32,176 nt of DNA from Hyphomicrobiales bacterium (GTDB taxonomy: Bacteria; Pseudomonadota; Alphaproteobacteria; Rhizobiales; Beijerinckiaceae), in NCBI GenBank assembly GCA_019237205.1, contig JAFAHO010000332.1, forward strand, positions 1 through 32,176, given 5' to 3'. The position numbers and the translations under genes were made by a program. The notes beneath the pieces were generated by a model. The model did not search any database, was not told the origin of the DNA, and was given only the letters and a program-made list of their open reading frames with translations. Shown here one piece after another: positions 21,698-29,577 of the stretch; the first letter of the stretch is position 1, and every line of letters begins with the position of its first letter.

Positions 21698-24409
21698 CTA
21701 CGCCGCGAGCTGCCGCAGCACGTAGGGCAGAATACCGCCGTTGCGGAAATATTCGAGCTCGTCGAGCGTGTCGATGCGGCAGGTCAGCGGAACGCTGAAC
21801 GTCTCGCCGTTCCCCCGCTTAATCTCCGCGTGCAGCGTCTGGCGCGGCTTCAACGAGTCGCCGAGGCCGTGGATCGTCACCGTTTCCTGGCCGGTCAAGC
21901 CCAGCGAGCCCCAGCTCGTCCCTTCCTCGAACACGAGCGGCAGGACGCCCATGCCGACGAGGTTCGAGCGATGGATGCGCTCAAAACTCTGGGCGATGAC
22001 CGCGCGCACGCCTAGCAGCTTGGTGCCTTTGGCCGCCCAGTCGCGCGACGAGCCGGCGCCGTATTCGCGGCCCGCAAACACCACCAGCGGAACCTTCTCG
22101 ACCTCATAGCGCATGGCGGCGTCATAGATCGCCATCCGCTCGCCCGAGGGCTCATGGATCGTAAATCCGCCCTCGACGACGTTGCCCGCCTCGTCCTTCA
22201 CCATCTGGTTCTTGATGCGGATATTGGCGAACGTGCCGCGCATCATCACCTCGTGGTTGCCGCGCCGCGTGCCGTACTGGTTGAAATCGACCGGGCGCAC
22301 CTGATGCTCGATGAGATACTGGCCCGCCGGACTCGCGGCCTTGATCGAGCCCGCCGGCGAGATGTGGTCGGTGGTGATCGAATCGAGGAAGAGCGCGAGG
22401 ATGCACGCGTTCTCGATGTCGGCGACCGCCGCCGGCGTCTTTTTCAGGCCCTCGAAATAGGGCGGGTTCTGGACGTAGGTCGAGCCCATGTCCCAGGCGT
22501 AGGTGAGGCCCGCCGGCGCCCTGACCTTGCGCCAGTTGGCGTCGCCGTCGAACACGCTCGCATATTTGGTCTTGAACATCTTGGCGGTAATGGTCGTCTC
22601 AACCAGGTCCTGTACCTCCTCCGCCTTCGGCCAGATGTCGGCGAGATAGACGGGCTTGCCCTGCTTGTCGGCGCCGATCGGATCGCGCGTGAGGTCGACC
22701 TGCATCGAGCCCGCGAGCGCATAGGCGACGACGAGCGGAGGGGAAGCGAGATAGTTCGCCCGCACGTCCGGATTGACCCGGCCCTCGAAATTGCGGTTGC
22801 CCGAGAGGACCGCGGCGGCGACCAGATCGTGCCTGGCGATGGTCGCGGAAATCTCCGGCGCGAGCGGGCCGGAATTGCCGATGCAGGTCGTGCAGCCGAA
22901 GCCGACGAGGTTGAAGCCGAGCTTGTCGAGCGATTTCTGCAGGTCGGCGTCCTTCAAATAGTCCTGCACGACCTGGCTGCCCGGCGCGAGCGAAGTCTTG
23001 ACCCAGGGCTTGACGGTCAGGCCCTTGGCCACGGCGTTGCGAGCGAGGAGGCCCGCGCCCATCATCACGCTCGGGTTTGAGGTGTTGGTGCAGGAGGTGA
23101 TGGCGGCGATGACGACGTCGCCGGCGCCGAGATCGTAATTGCTCCCCTCGACCTTGAAGCGTTCGGAGAGCGCGCCGGCCTTCTTGAACTCGCTCGTCAT
23201 CGCATGCGCGAAGCCCGCCTTGGCCTCGGCGAGGACGACGCGGTCCTGCGGACGCTTGGGGCCGGCAAGCGAGGGCGTGACCTCGCCGAGATTGAGTTCG
23301 AGCGTGTCGGTGAACAGCGGATCGGGCGCAAGCCGGGTGCGGTAGGTCCCCTGCGCCTTGGCATAGGCCTCGACGAGCGAGATGCGCGAGGGCTTGCGCC
23401 CCGACGTCTTGAGATAGCCGAGAGACTGCGCGTCGATCGGGAAGAGGCCGCAGGTCGCGCCGTATTCGGGCGCCATGTTGGCGAGCGTGGCGCGGTCGGC
23501 GACCGACATTCCATTGAGGCCAGCGCCATAGAACTCGACGAACTTGCCGACGACGCCCTTCTTGCGCAGCATCTGGGTGACGGTGAGCACGAGGTCAGTC
23601 GCGGTGACCCCCTCGCGCAATTCGCCGTGCAGCTTGAATCCGACCACCTCCGGCAGGAGCATCGAGAGCGGCTGGCCGAGCATCGCCGCCTCCGCTTCGA
23701 TGCCGCCGACCCCCCAGCCGAGAACGGCGAGGCCATTGACCATGGTGGTGTGGCTGTCGGTGCCGACCAGCGTATCGGGATAGGCGACCTCGACCATCTT
23801 GCCGTCGCGCTTCTCCTTCGAGGACCAGACGGTCTGGGCGAGATATTCCAGATTGACTTGATGGCAGATTCCGGTGCCGGGCGGCACCACCGAGAAATTG
23901 GAGAAGGCCTGCTGGCCCCACTTGAGAAAACGGTAACGCTCCTGGTTCTGCTCGTACTCGCGCGCCACGTTCTGCGCGAGCGATTTACCGGTGCCGAAAT
24001 AGTCGACCACGACCGAATGGTCGATCACGAGATCGACGGGCACGAGCGGATTGATCTTGTCGGGATCGCCCCCGAGCTTGGCCATCGCGTCGCGCATCGC
24101 GGCGAGATCGACGACGGCGGGCACGCCGGTGAAGTCCTGCATGAGCACGCGCGCCGGGCGGAAGGCGATCTCATGTTCGTGCCTGCCGCGGTTCTCCGTC
24201 CAGGCCGCCACCGCCTCGATGTCCTCCTTCTTGACGGTGCGGCCGTCCTCGTTGCGCAACAGATTCTCGAGCACGATCTTGAGCGAGAACGGCAGCTGCG
24301 AGACCCCGGCAAGGCCGTTCTTCTCCGCCGTCTTCAGCGAATAGATCTCGTAGGTCTTGGCCCCGACCGTCAGCGATTTGCGGCATCTGAAAGTGTCCAG
24401 GCTGGCCAT
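21698..24409 (-). CDS. acnA: Aconitate hydratase A
   Basis: A complete 903-residue aconitase of the AcnA/IRP1 type, which converts citrate to isocitrate in the TCA cycle using a [4Fe-4S] cluster. The three cluster cysteines are present: C440 in TSCTNTSNPSVM, and C506 and C509 in FGCTTCIGNSGPL; the spacing of 66 and 3 equals that of E. coli AcnA. Other hallmarks are DSHTTMVNGLAVLGWGVGG and, in the C-terminal swivel domain, GREYGAGSSRDWAAKG. The start MASLDTFRCRKSL has GGAG at a good distance. It is divergent from ccmA over 119 bases, an arrangement known in Bradyrhizobium and relatives. Confidence 0.98.
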   Translation of the reverse strand: MASLDTFRCRKSLTVGAKTYEIYSLKTAEKNGLAGVSQLPFSLKIVLENLLRNEDGRTVKKEDIEAVAAWTENRGRHEHEIAFRPARVLMQDFTGVPAVVDLAAMRDAMAKLGGDPDKINPLVPVDLVIDHSVVVDYFGTGKSLAQNVAREYEQNQERYRFLKWGQQAFSNFSVVPPGTGICHQVNLEYLAQTVWSSKEKRDGKMVEVAYPDTLVGTDSHTTMVNGLAVLGWGVGGIEAEAAMLGQPLSMLLPEVVGFKLHGELREGVTATDLVLTVTQMLRKKGVVGKFVEFYGAGLNGMSVADRATLANMAPEYGATCGLFPIDAQSLGYLKTSGRKPSRISLVEAYAKAQGTYRTRLAPDPLFTDTLELNLGEVTPSLAGPKRPQDRVVLAEAKAGFAHAMTSEFKKAGALSERFKVEGSNYDLGAGDVVIAAITSCTNTSNPSVMMGAGLLARNAVAKGLTVKPWVKTSLAPGSQVVQDYLKDADLQKSLDKLGFNLVGFGCTTCIGNSGPLAPEISATIARHDLVAAAVLSGNRNFEGRVNPDVRANYLASPPLVVAYALAGSMQVDLTRDPIGADKQGKPVYLADIWPKAEEVQDLVETTITAKMFKTKYASVFDGDANWRKVRAPAGLTYAWDMGSTYVQNPPYFEGLKKTPAAVADIENACILALFLDSITTDHISPAGSIKAASPAGQYLIEHQVRPVDFNQYGTRRGNHEVMMRGTFANIRIKNQMVKDEAGNVVEGGFTIHEPSGERMAIYDAAMRYEVEKVPLVVFAGREYGAGSSRDWAAKGTKLLGVRAVIAQSFERIHRSNLVGMGVLPLVFEEGTSWGSLGLTGQETVTIHGLGDSLKPRQTLHAEIKRGNGETFSVPLTCRIDTLDELEYFRNGGILPYVLRQLAA

Positions 24410-24528
24410 GGGGGCGCTCCGAAGGGCGGGGACGGGAGGGATGGGCGGCTTATAGATAAAATCCCGGCGGCAGGCTACACAAACTATCGTCTTAAATCGG
24501 GCCGTGCGGCGCGCGTTTTCAAGGGGAT

Positions 24529-25143
24529 ATGATGCGCCTTCGGGCGTGGGACCTGGCGATCGAACGCGGCGGCCGGCGGCTATTTTCCGGGCTCTCGTTC
24601 GAGATTTCAGCGGGCTCGGCGCTGATCGTGGCCGGGCCGAACGGCGCCGGCAAGTCGTCGCTTCTGCGCGCGCTTTCAGGCTTTCTCCCCGTCCAGGCGG
24701 GAGGGTTTGCGCTCGAAGGCGGCGATCCCGAGCGCACTCTCGGCGAGCAGGCGCATTATCTCGGCCACGCGGATGCGCTGAAAAGCGCGCTCACCGCGAA
24801 CGAGAACCTCGCCTTCTGGGCAGGCGCGCTCGGCGGCGAGCCATCGCGCGAGGCGAGCCGCGCGGCGCTCGCGCGCGTCGGCCTCGCTCATGTGATCGAC
24901 TTTCCGGCGCGCGCGCTGTCGGCCGGGCAGAAGCGGCGGGTCGCGCTCGCGCGCCTCCTTGTCGCCGATCGGCCGCTCTGGCTCCTCGACGAGCCGACGA
25001 CCGCGCTCGACGCCGCCGCGCAGGTCGCCTTCACCGCGATCATGCAATCCTATCTCGACGGCGGCGGGATCGTCGTCGCCGCCACCCACGCGCCGCTCGG
25101 GCTTTCGGGCGCAAGCGTGCTCAGGCTGGGGGCGGCGGCGTGA
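24529..25143 (+). CDS. ccmA: Cytochrome c biogenesis ATP-binding protein CcmA
   Basis: A 204-residue ABC ATPase of the heme-handling Ccm system; CcmA powers release of heme-loaded CcmE from CcmC/D during c-type cytochrome maturation. Walker A GPNGAGKSS is at 36-44, the signature LSAGQKRR at 130-137 and Walker B LWLLDEP at 150-156, followed by the short C-terminus typical of CcmA. The AGALGG and LGHADALKS segments are also CcmA-like. Two adjacent ATG codons (24529 and 24532) are possible; AAGGGG is better spaced for the second. The neighbouring ccmB confirms identity. Confidence 0.95.
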   Translation: MMRLRAWDLAIERGGRRLFSGLSFEISAGSALIVAGPNGAGKSSLLRALSGFLPVQAGGFALEGGDPERTLGEQAHYLGHADALKSALTANENLAFWAGALGGEPSREASRAALARVGLAHVIDFPARALSAGQKRRVALARLLVADRPLWLLDEPTTALDAAAQVAFTAIMQSYLDGGGIVVAATHAPLGLSGASVLRLGAAA

Positions 25144-25155
25144 GCTGGGCACGCC

Positions 25156-25292
25156 CACTCCCTTCCCCCTTTGCGGGGGAAGGTGGCGCGAAGCGCCGGA
25201 TGAGGCGTCCGCGCCGAAAGGCGCGCCGGGATGTAGCGCTGATGCGCTGGACCCCTCACCCCCAACCCCTCTCCCGCAGGGGGAGAGGGGAG
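25156..25292. repeat. Two-hairpin intergenic repeat between ccmA and ccmB
   Basis: The first hairpin is CTTCCCCC ... GGGGGAAG (25162-25182). A linker with GGATGAGG follows. The second hairpin is CCCCTCTCCC-GCAGG-GGGAGAGGGG (25266-25290), a perfect 10-base-pair stem. This block has the form of a dispersed alphaproteobacterial intergenic repeat. The 3' arm holds the only ribosome site for ccmB. Confidence 0.65.
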
Positions 25293-25300
25293 CGCCGCGC

Positions 25301-25966
25301 GTGACCGCCGCCCTCGCTCTTTTCCTGCGCGAATGGCGCATTGCGCGGCGGATCGGCGGCGCTTCGGTCGGGGCGGTGTTCTTCCTGATCCTCGTCGCGA
25401 TCATGCCGTTCGCGCTCGGGCCCGACCTCAATCTGCTGGCGCGGCTTGGGCCCGCGATCCTCTGGATCGCGGCGCTGCTTGCGACGCTGCTCGGGCTCGA
25501 CCGGCTCTTTCAGGCTGACCAGGACGACGGCTCGCTCGACGTGATGATGAACGGCTCGCTGCCGCTCGAGCTCGTGGTGCTGATCAAATGCGCGGCTCAC
25601 TGGACGACGAGCGCGCTGCCGCTCATCGTCGTCTCGCCCCTCTTCGGCCTGATGCTGGCGATGGCGCCGGCGCCGCTCGCGCTCGTCGCCGCGACCCTCC
25701 TGGCCGGCACACCGGCGCTCACCATGATCGGGGCGATCGGGGCGGCGATCACCGTGTCGCTGAGGCGCGGCGGACTTTTGATGGCGGTGCTGGTGCTGCC
25801 GCTGACCATCCCCGTGCTGATCTTTGGCGTCGCCGCCGCCTCCGCCGCGAGCGGCGGCGCCGCGCCCTTCCTGACGCCCTTCCTCATGCTCTGCGCGCTA
25901 TCGCTCTTCGCCATCGCCGCCGCGCCGTTCGCGGCGGCGGCGGCGCTGCGGCACGTGCGGGAGTAG
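25301..25966 (+). CDS. ccmB: Heme exporter permease CcmB
   Basis: A 221-residue inner-membrane protein from a GTG start; CcmB partners CcmA in the cytochrome c maturation ABC complex. It begins TAALALFLREWRIARRIGG, the family start, and has six hydrophobic helices: VGAVFFLILVAIMPFALG; LGPAILWIAALLATLLGL; ALPLIVVSPLFGLMLAMA; LVAATLLAGTPALTMIGAIG; GLLMAVLVLPLTIPVLIFGV; and the last near LMLCALSLFAIAAAPFAA. The signature LDRLFQADQDDGSLDVMM (family: L..LF..D..dG.Ld) is present. It does not continue into ccmC, ccmD or ccmG as is usual, but is followed by a toxin-antitoxin pair on the other strand. Confidence 0.93.
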   Translation: MTAALALFLREWRIARRIGGASVGAVFFLILVAIMPFALGPDLNLLARLGPAILWIAALLATLLGLDRLFQADQDDGSLDVMMNGSLPLELVVLIKCAAHWTTSALPLIVVSPLFGLMLAMAPAPLALVAATLLAGTPALTMIGAIGAAITVSLRRGGLLMAVLVLPLTIPVLIFGVAAASAASGGAAPFLTPFLMLCALSLFAIAAAPFAAAAALRHVRE

Positions 25967-25985
25967 GGGCGAACGCTTCGCACGT

Positions 25986-26384
25986 TCACCGAAACGGATT
26001 CTCCACCCTGAGCCGCTCCCCGATCCGTATGCCGTGCTGCATGTCTTGCGACCAGAGCCGCGCAGAGCCGCTCAGCGCCGCCGCCGCTGCGATCATGGAA
26101 TCGTAAATCGAGAGCCCGTAGCGTTCGGCGAATTCGAGGCCGAGGTCGTGCGTGTCCAGCGTGACCGGCGCAACATCAAGCAGGCTGCGGATGAGCGTCA
26201 GAAATTCGCGCGTCTCGCGCCGGCTCATCCTGAGCCTGCGGCGCATTACGCTGGCCGCTTCGTTCAAAACTTGCACACTGATCCTGCCGCCCCCGCGCAC
26301 CACCCTCTCAGCGCGATCGGCCTTTTCGGCGTCTTCGGAGAGCAGATGGAGCAGCACGTTGGTGTCGAAGAAATCACCGCTCAT
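25986..26384 (-). CDS. vapC: PIN-domain toxin, VapC type
   Basis: A 132-residue PIN-domain ribonuclease. The acidic active-site residues are all visible: D7 in FFDTNVLLH, E42 in VLNEAASV, D95 in SIYDSMIAAAA, and D114 in LWSQDMQHG. These coordinate the metal ions used for RNA cleavage. The start overlaps the antitoxin gene by 11 bases, so antitoxin is made first from the same message. VapC toxins typically cut tRNA or rRNA; the target here is unknown. The gene lies tail to tail with ccmB, 19 bases away. Confidence 0.93.
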   Translation of the reverse strand: MSGDFFDTNVLLHLLSEDAEKADRAERVVRGGGRISVQVLNEAASVMRRRLRMSRRETREFLTLIRSLLDVAPVTLDTHDLGLEFAERYGLSIYDSMIAAAAALSGSARLWSQDMQHGIRIGERLRVENPFR

Positions 26385-26604
26385 TCGCCTCGTCCCGGTC
26401 GAACACGAAATCGGAGGGCAGGCGGCCGCGGAAGGCGCGCAGGCGCTTCAAGAGGTCCTCGCGGTTTGGCTTGCGCCTGAGGGCGAACTCGCGCGCGCCC
26501 CCGACATGCACTTCCACTTCGTCGCCCGCCCGCAACCCGAGCGCCTCAGCGACGGCGGCGGGGATGCGGATGGCGAGGCTGTTGCCCCATTTGGCGACCT
26601 GCAT
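26374..26604 (-). CDS. vapB: AbrB/MazE-type antitoxin (VapB)
   Basis: A 76-residue antitoxin. The first 45 residues are a swapped-hairpin AbrB/MazE DNA-binding domain (MQVAKWGNSLAIRIPAAVAE, then ALGLRAGDEVEVHV), and the rest is a charged, probably flexible tail that would bind VapC (LLKRLRAFRGRL ... FVFDRDEANER). I start at 26604 since the family begins there and AAGGGG sits 7 bases upstream; the longer in-frame start at 26646 would translate through the operator repeat. VapB would neutralise VapC and, with it, repress the operon at the inverted repeat. Confidence 0.9.
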   Translation of the reverse strand: MQVAKWGNSLAIRIPAAVAEALGLRAGDEVEVHVGGAREFALRRKPNREDLLKRLRAFRGRLPSDFVFDRDEANER

Positions 26605-26614
26605 GATGGGCCCC

Positions 26615-26646
26615 TTGGATATACGTTGGATGCATTGTATATCCAA
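26615..26646 (-). promoter_or_regulatory. VapBC operator inverted repeat
   Basis: TTGGATATAC-N12-GTATATCCAA is a perfect 10-base inverted repeat centred about 26 bases before the vapB start. It overlaps TATA-rich sequence that could be the -10 box. This is the expected form and place of a toxin-antitoxin autoregulation site. Confidence 0.75.
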
Positions 26647-26700
26647 TGGGGAGCGGGGTCAAACCGTCCGTCCAAAGCAGGTCGCGGTTGGCGGAACCGT

Positions 26701-26783
26701 CATCGCGAGCGAAGCGTGGCGATCCAGGGCGGCCGCCGGAGCGTTACGTTCTCCTGGATTGCTTCGCTTCGCTCGCAATCATG
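26701..26783. repeat. Long inverted palindromic intergenic repeat
   Basis: The left arm CATCGCGAGCGAAGCGTGGC (continuing GATCCAGG) and the right arm CCTGGATTGCTTCGCTTCGC (continuing TCGCAATCATGG) pair imperfectly over about 28 bases around a 24-base loop. The wording 'GCGAGCGAAGC ... GGATTGCTTCGCT' is a widespread dispersed repeat of Hyphomicrobiales. It lies between the toxin-antitoxin pair and the channel gene. Confidence 0.65.
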
Positions 26784-26807
26784 GCGTTCCGCTGGACGCA
26801 TCCTGGT

Positions 26808-27932
26808 CTACCGCCCGAAATAGCTGTCTTCGATCCGGCGCCATTCCTCGCTGCCGGTGATCTCGATCAGGGCTCGGTCGAGCGGCTTTTTCAGCGCGCT
26901 GCCGGGCGGCAGGGCGATGGCCATATAAGCCGGCTCCAGCGCGCCTTGCGGCGCCTCGATCGTGCCCTTGAAGCGGGCCGCAATCAGGTACTGGAGCGCG
27001 CCAATGCTGTTGACGACGGCGTCCGCATGGCCCTGCTCGAGCGCGGTCAGCGCAGCAGGAAGGTCGTCGAACGGGGCGTAGTGAAGATGGCGCTCGTCGA
27101 GATATTCGGCGCCGGACGAGTGGGCGACCGCAGCGAGGCGCTTGCCGGTAAGCTCCGCCTCCGTGAGACGAAGACCGGACGCGACGCGATCGGCGGTCAT
27201 CTTCGAGATGATCGAGGTCGAGAGAATCGATATGAGGGCGACGCTGACGAGCATCCAAAGAATCGCGATCATGCGCCCGCCTGTGGTTTTCGGCGTCTTG
27301 TCGCCATAGCCGACCGTCGTCATCGTCACGACCGCCCAGTAGACGCCGTCGCGGAGAGAGGCGACGGCTGAATCGTGGTTCAGCGATCGCGTCGGCCGTT
27401 CCGCGATCCACATGGCGACTCCCATCGCGACCAGAAGCGCGAACGTCAGCGCGATGAGGGGGCTGAGCTCGCCGACGACCGCGCCGTAGTTCAGAAACGC
27501 CGCCAGCGGCCCACTGTCCTTGCGGACCGCCACCGCGACGCCGGAGCGATGCGCCGGATAACTGAAGTCCACCCGCGCGAGCCGCGCCGGCGTGATGGTG
27601 ATCGCGCCGATCGCGGCGTCGTAGTCCCTGCGCTCGAGGCCCTCGAGAATAGCCTCCATTTGCCCGACTGGAACAAGGCGATAGTCGCGCCCGATGACCT
27701 CCGCCGCGCGCCGCCAGAGATCGACGCTGACGCCGTCGATCGATCCGTCCGCCTCGACCGATCCATAGGGCGGAACATCGTAGACGGCCACTCTTAGCGG
27801 CCCGCTCGCCGGCGATTCGTCGGCCTCCACTCCCGCCGCGGACACGAGAAGAGCGAGCGCGGCGACGACGCTTCGGCCGATGGCCGAAGGCCGCGCGCTA
27901 CTCGCGCGGGGCGGGGAAGGCGTCGTCATCAT
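26808..27932 (-). CDS. GluR0-like ligand-gated potassium channel (prokaryotic ionotropic glutamate receptor)
   Basis: A 374-residue exported membrane protein combining a periplasmic amino-acid-binding fold with a potassium pore. A signal peptide (about 17-38, VVAALALLVSAAGVEA) leads into binding lobe 1 (PLRVAVYDVPPYG, ITITPARLARVDFSYPAHR). Then come membrane helix 1 (about 154-176, PLIALTFALLVAMGVAMWIAE), a re-entrant pore loop with filter TVGYGD (206-211), and membrane helix 2 (about 221-243, IAILWMLVSVALISILSTSI). Binding lobe 2 follows (KRLAAVAHSSGAEYL, GHADAVVNSIGALQYL). This interrupted order is that of GluR0. The TVGYGD filter predicts K+ selectivity. The ligand is not decided by sequence. 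It stands alone, divergent from the MFS gene. Confidence 0.9.
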   Translation of the reverse strand: MMTTPSPPRASSARPSAIGRSVVAALALLVSAAGVEADESPASGPLRVAVYDVPPYGSVEADGSIDGVSVDLWRRAAEVIGRDYRLVPVGQMEAILEGLERRDYDAAIGAITITPARLARVDFSYPAHRSGVAVAVRKDSGPLAAFLNYGAVVGELSPLIALTFALLVAMGVAMWIAERPTRSLNHDSAVASLRDGVYWAVVTMTTVGYGDKTPKTTGGRMIAILWMLVSVALISILSTSIISKMTADRVASGLRLTEAELTGKRLAAVAHSSGAEYLDERHLHYAPFDDLPAALTALEQGHADAVVNSIGALQYLIAARFKGTIEAPQGALEPAYMAIALPPGSALKKPLDRALIEITGSEEWRRIEDSYFGR

Positions 27933-28112
27933 TGGCGCTCTGGCGAGGCGATTGACGTTTAGGCTAGCGCGCCAAGGCGAACCTAGCGTGTCGGTGGTCC
28001 GTAGAGGGCCCTTAGGCGCACCGCCGCGTCAATTTGACACGACGCCCGAAGGTCGCATCTGTTGGCCGCGCTCGAGTGCGACAATCGCGCCGGCATTTGG
28101 AGGCGAGGAAAC

Positions 28113-29507
28113 ATGAACGACGGCGGAGGAGCGCGCTTGAGCGCCGGCGCCATTTCGGCCCGCATCGACCGGCTGCCGGCGACGCGCACGATCTGGACCT
28201 ATATCGTGCTGCTCGGCTTCGGCATGTTCTTCGAGCTCTACGACCTCCTGTTCACCGCTTATGTCGCGCCGAGCCTGGTCAAATCCGGCGTGCTGACGGC
28301 CAGGACCGCGGGTCTCTTCGGCACGACCGGCGTCGCGAGCTTCATCGCCGCCTTGTTCACCGGCCTCTTCATCGGCACGATCCTCTGCGGCTTCCTCGCC
28401 GACCGCTACGGGCGCCGGGCGATCTTCACCTGGTCGCTCCTCTGGTACTCGACCGCCAATATCATCGTGGCGCTGCAGACGGACGCCTTTGGCCTCAACC
28501 TCTGGCGGCTCATCAGCGGCATCGGCCTCGGTGTCGAGATCGTGACCATCGGCGCGTACTTAAGCGAACTCGCGCCGAAGGGGATCCGCGGGCGCGCCTT
28601 TGCGGTCAATCAGGCGATCGGCTTCGTCTGCGTGCCGGTCGCTTCCTTCCTTGCCTTTGTGCTCGTGCCGGCGGCGCCGTTCGGGGTCGAGGGCTGGCGC
28701 TGGGTGGTGCTGATCGGCGCGCTCGCCGCCCCGGTCGTCGTGTTCCTTCGTCGCGGCTTGCCCGAAAGTCCGCGTTGGCTCGCCAGGCACGGGCGGCTCG
28801 ACGAGGCTGACCGCGTTCTTTCCGCCATTGAGACCAGGGTTGCGGCCGAATTTGGCAAGCCGCTGCCGCCATCCGGACCGGAAGAGCTGATCTCTCCGGC
28901 GAGCGGCTTCATGGATCTCTGGATCCCCGGCGTGCGCGGCAGGGTGATTCTGATGAGCGTTTTCAACATCTTCCAGACGATCGGCTTCTACGGCTTCTCG
29001 AACTGGGTGCCCTCGCTCCTCGTCAAGCAGGGGGTCGCCATCTCGACCAGCCTCGGCTACACGACGCTGATTGCGCTCGCGGCGCCGGTGGGGCCGCTGA
29101 TCGGCTTTTTCCTCGGCGACCGGTTCGAGCGCAAGTGGATCATCGTCGCCGCCGCCGGGCTCATCCTCATCTGCGGACTCGTGTTCGGGCAGACGCGGGA
29201 GGCCGCGCTCATCATCGCCATGGGCCTCGCGCTGACGCTCGGAAACAACATCATGTCCTATAGCTTCCACGCCTATCAGCAGGAGCTGTTCCCGACCGGC
29301 ATCCGGGCGCGCGCGGCGGGCTTCGTCTATTCCTGGAGCCGGCTCTCGGTGATCTTCAGCTCCTTCATCATCGCCTTCATCCTCGACGTATTCGGCGCCT
29401 TCGGCGTCTTCGTCTTCATCGCCGCGGCGATGGCGATCGTGATGGCGACGATCGGCATTTTCGGGCCGCGCACGACCAATCTGGCGCTGGAGCGAATCGC
29501 GCATTGA
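28113..29507 (+). CDS. MFS transporter, sugar/aromatic-acid porter type
   Basis: A 464-residue major facilitator with twelve predicted helices. Start at 28113, where GGAGGCGAGG precedes the ATG. Family motifs are the loop 2-3 motif GFLADRYGRRAIF, the GIGLGVEIVTIGAYLSELAP region of helix 4, PESPRWLARHGR at the end of helix 6, and in the second half GFFLGDRFERKW (the repeat of the loop motif) and YQQELFPTGIRARAAGF. These place it in the metabolite:H+ symporter / sugar porter branch; the substrate cannot be read. It is divergent from the channel gene over 180 bases. No enzyme genes nearby indicate a pathway. Confidence 0.9.
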   Translation: MNDGGGARLSAGAISARIDRLPATRTIWTYIVLLGFGMFFELYDLLFTAYVAPSLVKSGVLTARTAGLFGTTGVASFIAALFTGLFIGTILCGFLADRYGRRAIFTWSLLWYSTANIIVALQTDAFGLNLWRLISGIGLGVEIVTIGAYLSELAPKGIRGRAFAVNQAIGFVCVPVASFLAFVLVPAAPFGVEGWRWVVLIGALAAPVVVFLRRGLPESPRWLARHGRLDEADRVLSAIETRVAAEFGKPLPPSGPEELISPASGFMDLWIPGVRGRVILMSVFNIFQTIGFYGFSNWVPSLLVKQGVAISTSLGYTTLIALAAPVGPLIGFFLGDRFERKWIIVAAAGLILICGLVFGQTREAALIIAMGLALTLGNNIMSYSFHAYQQELFPTGIRARAAGFVYSWSRLSVIFSSFIIAFILDVFGAFGVFVFIAAAMAIVMATIGIFGPRTTNLALERIAH

Positions 29508-29577
29508 TGGCGGGCGTAGCGCCGCTTCGCAGGCTCCTTTACAATCTTCGGGCTGGATCGGGGCCTGGCGGAGGGGC

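Noticed and set aside
20232-21725. A 497-codon plus-strand open frame
   Set aside because: It is antisense to the DUF2652-SRPBCC gene, which has clear domain motifs, and has shadow composition.
23204-24532. A 442-codon plus-strand open frame
   Set aside because: Antisense to acnA, whose cluster cysteines and motifs are unambiguous.
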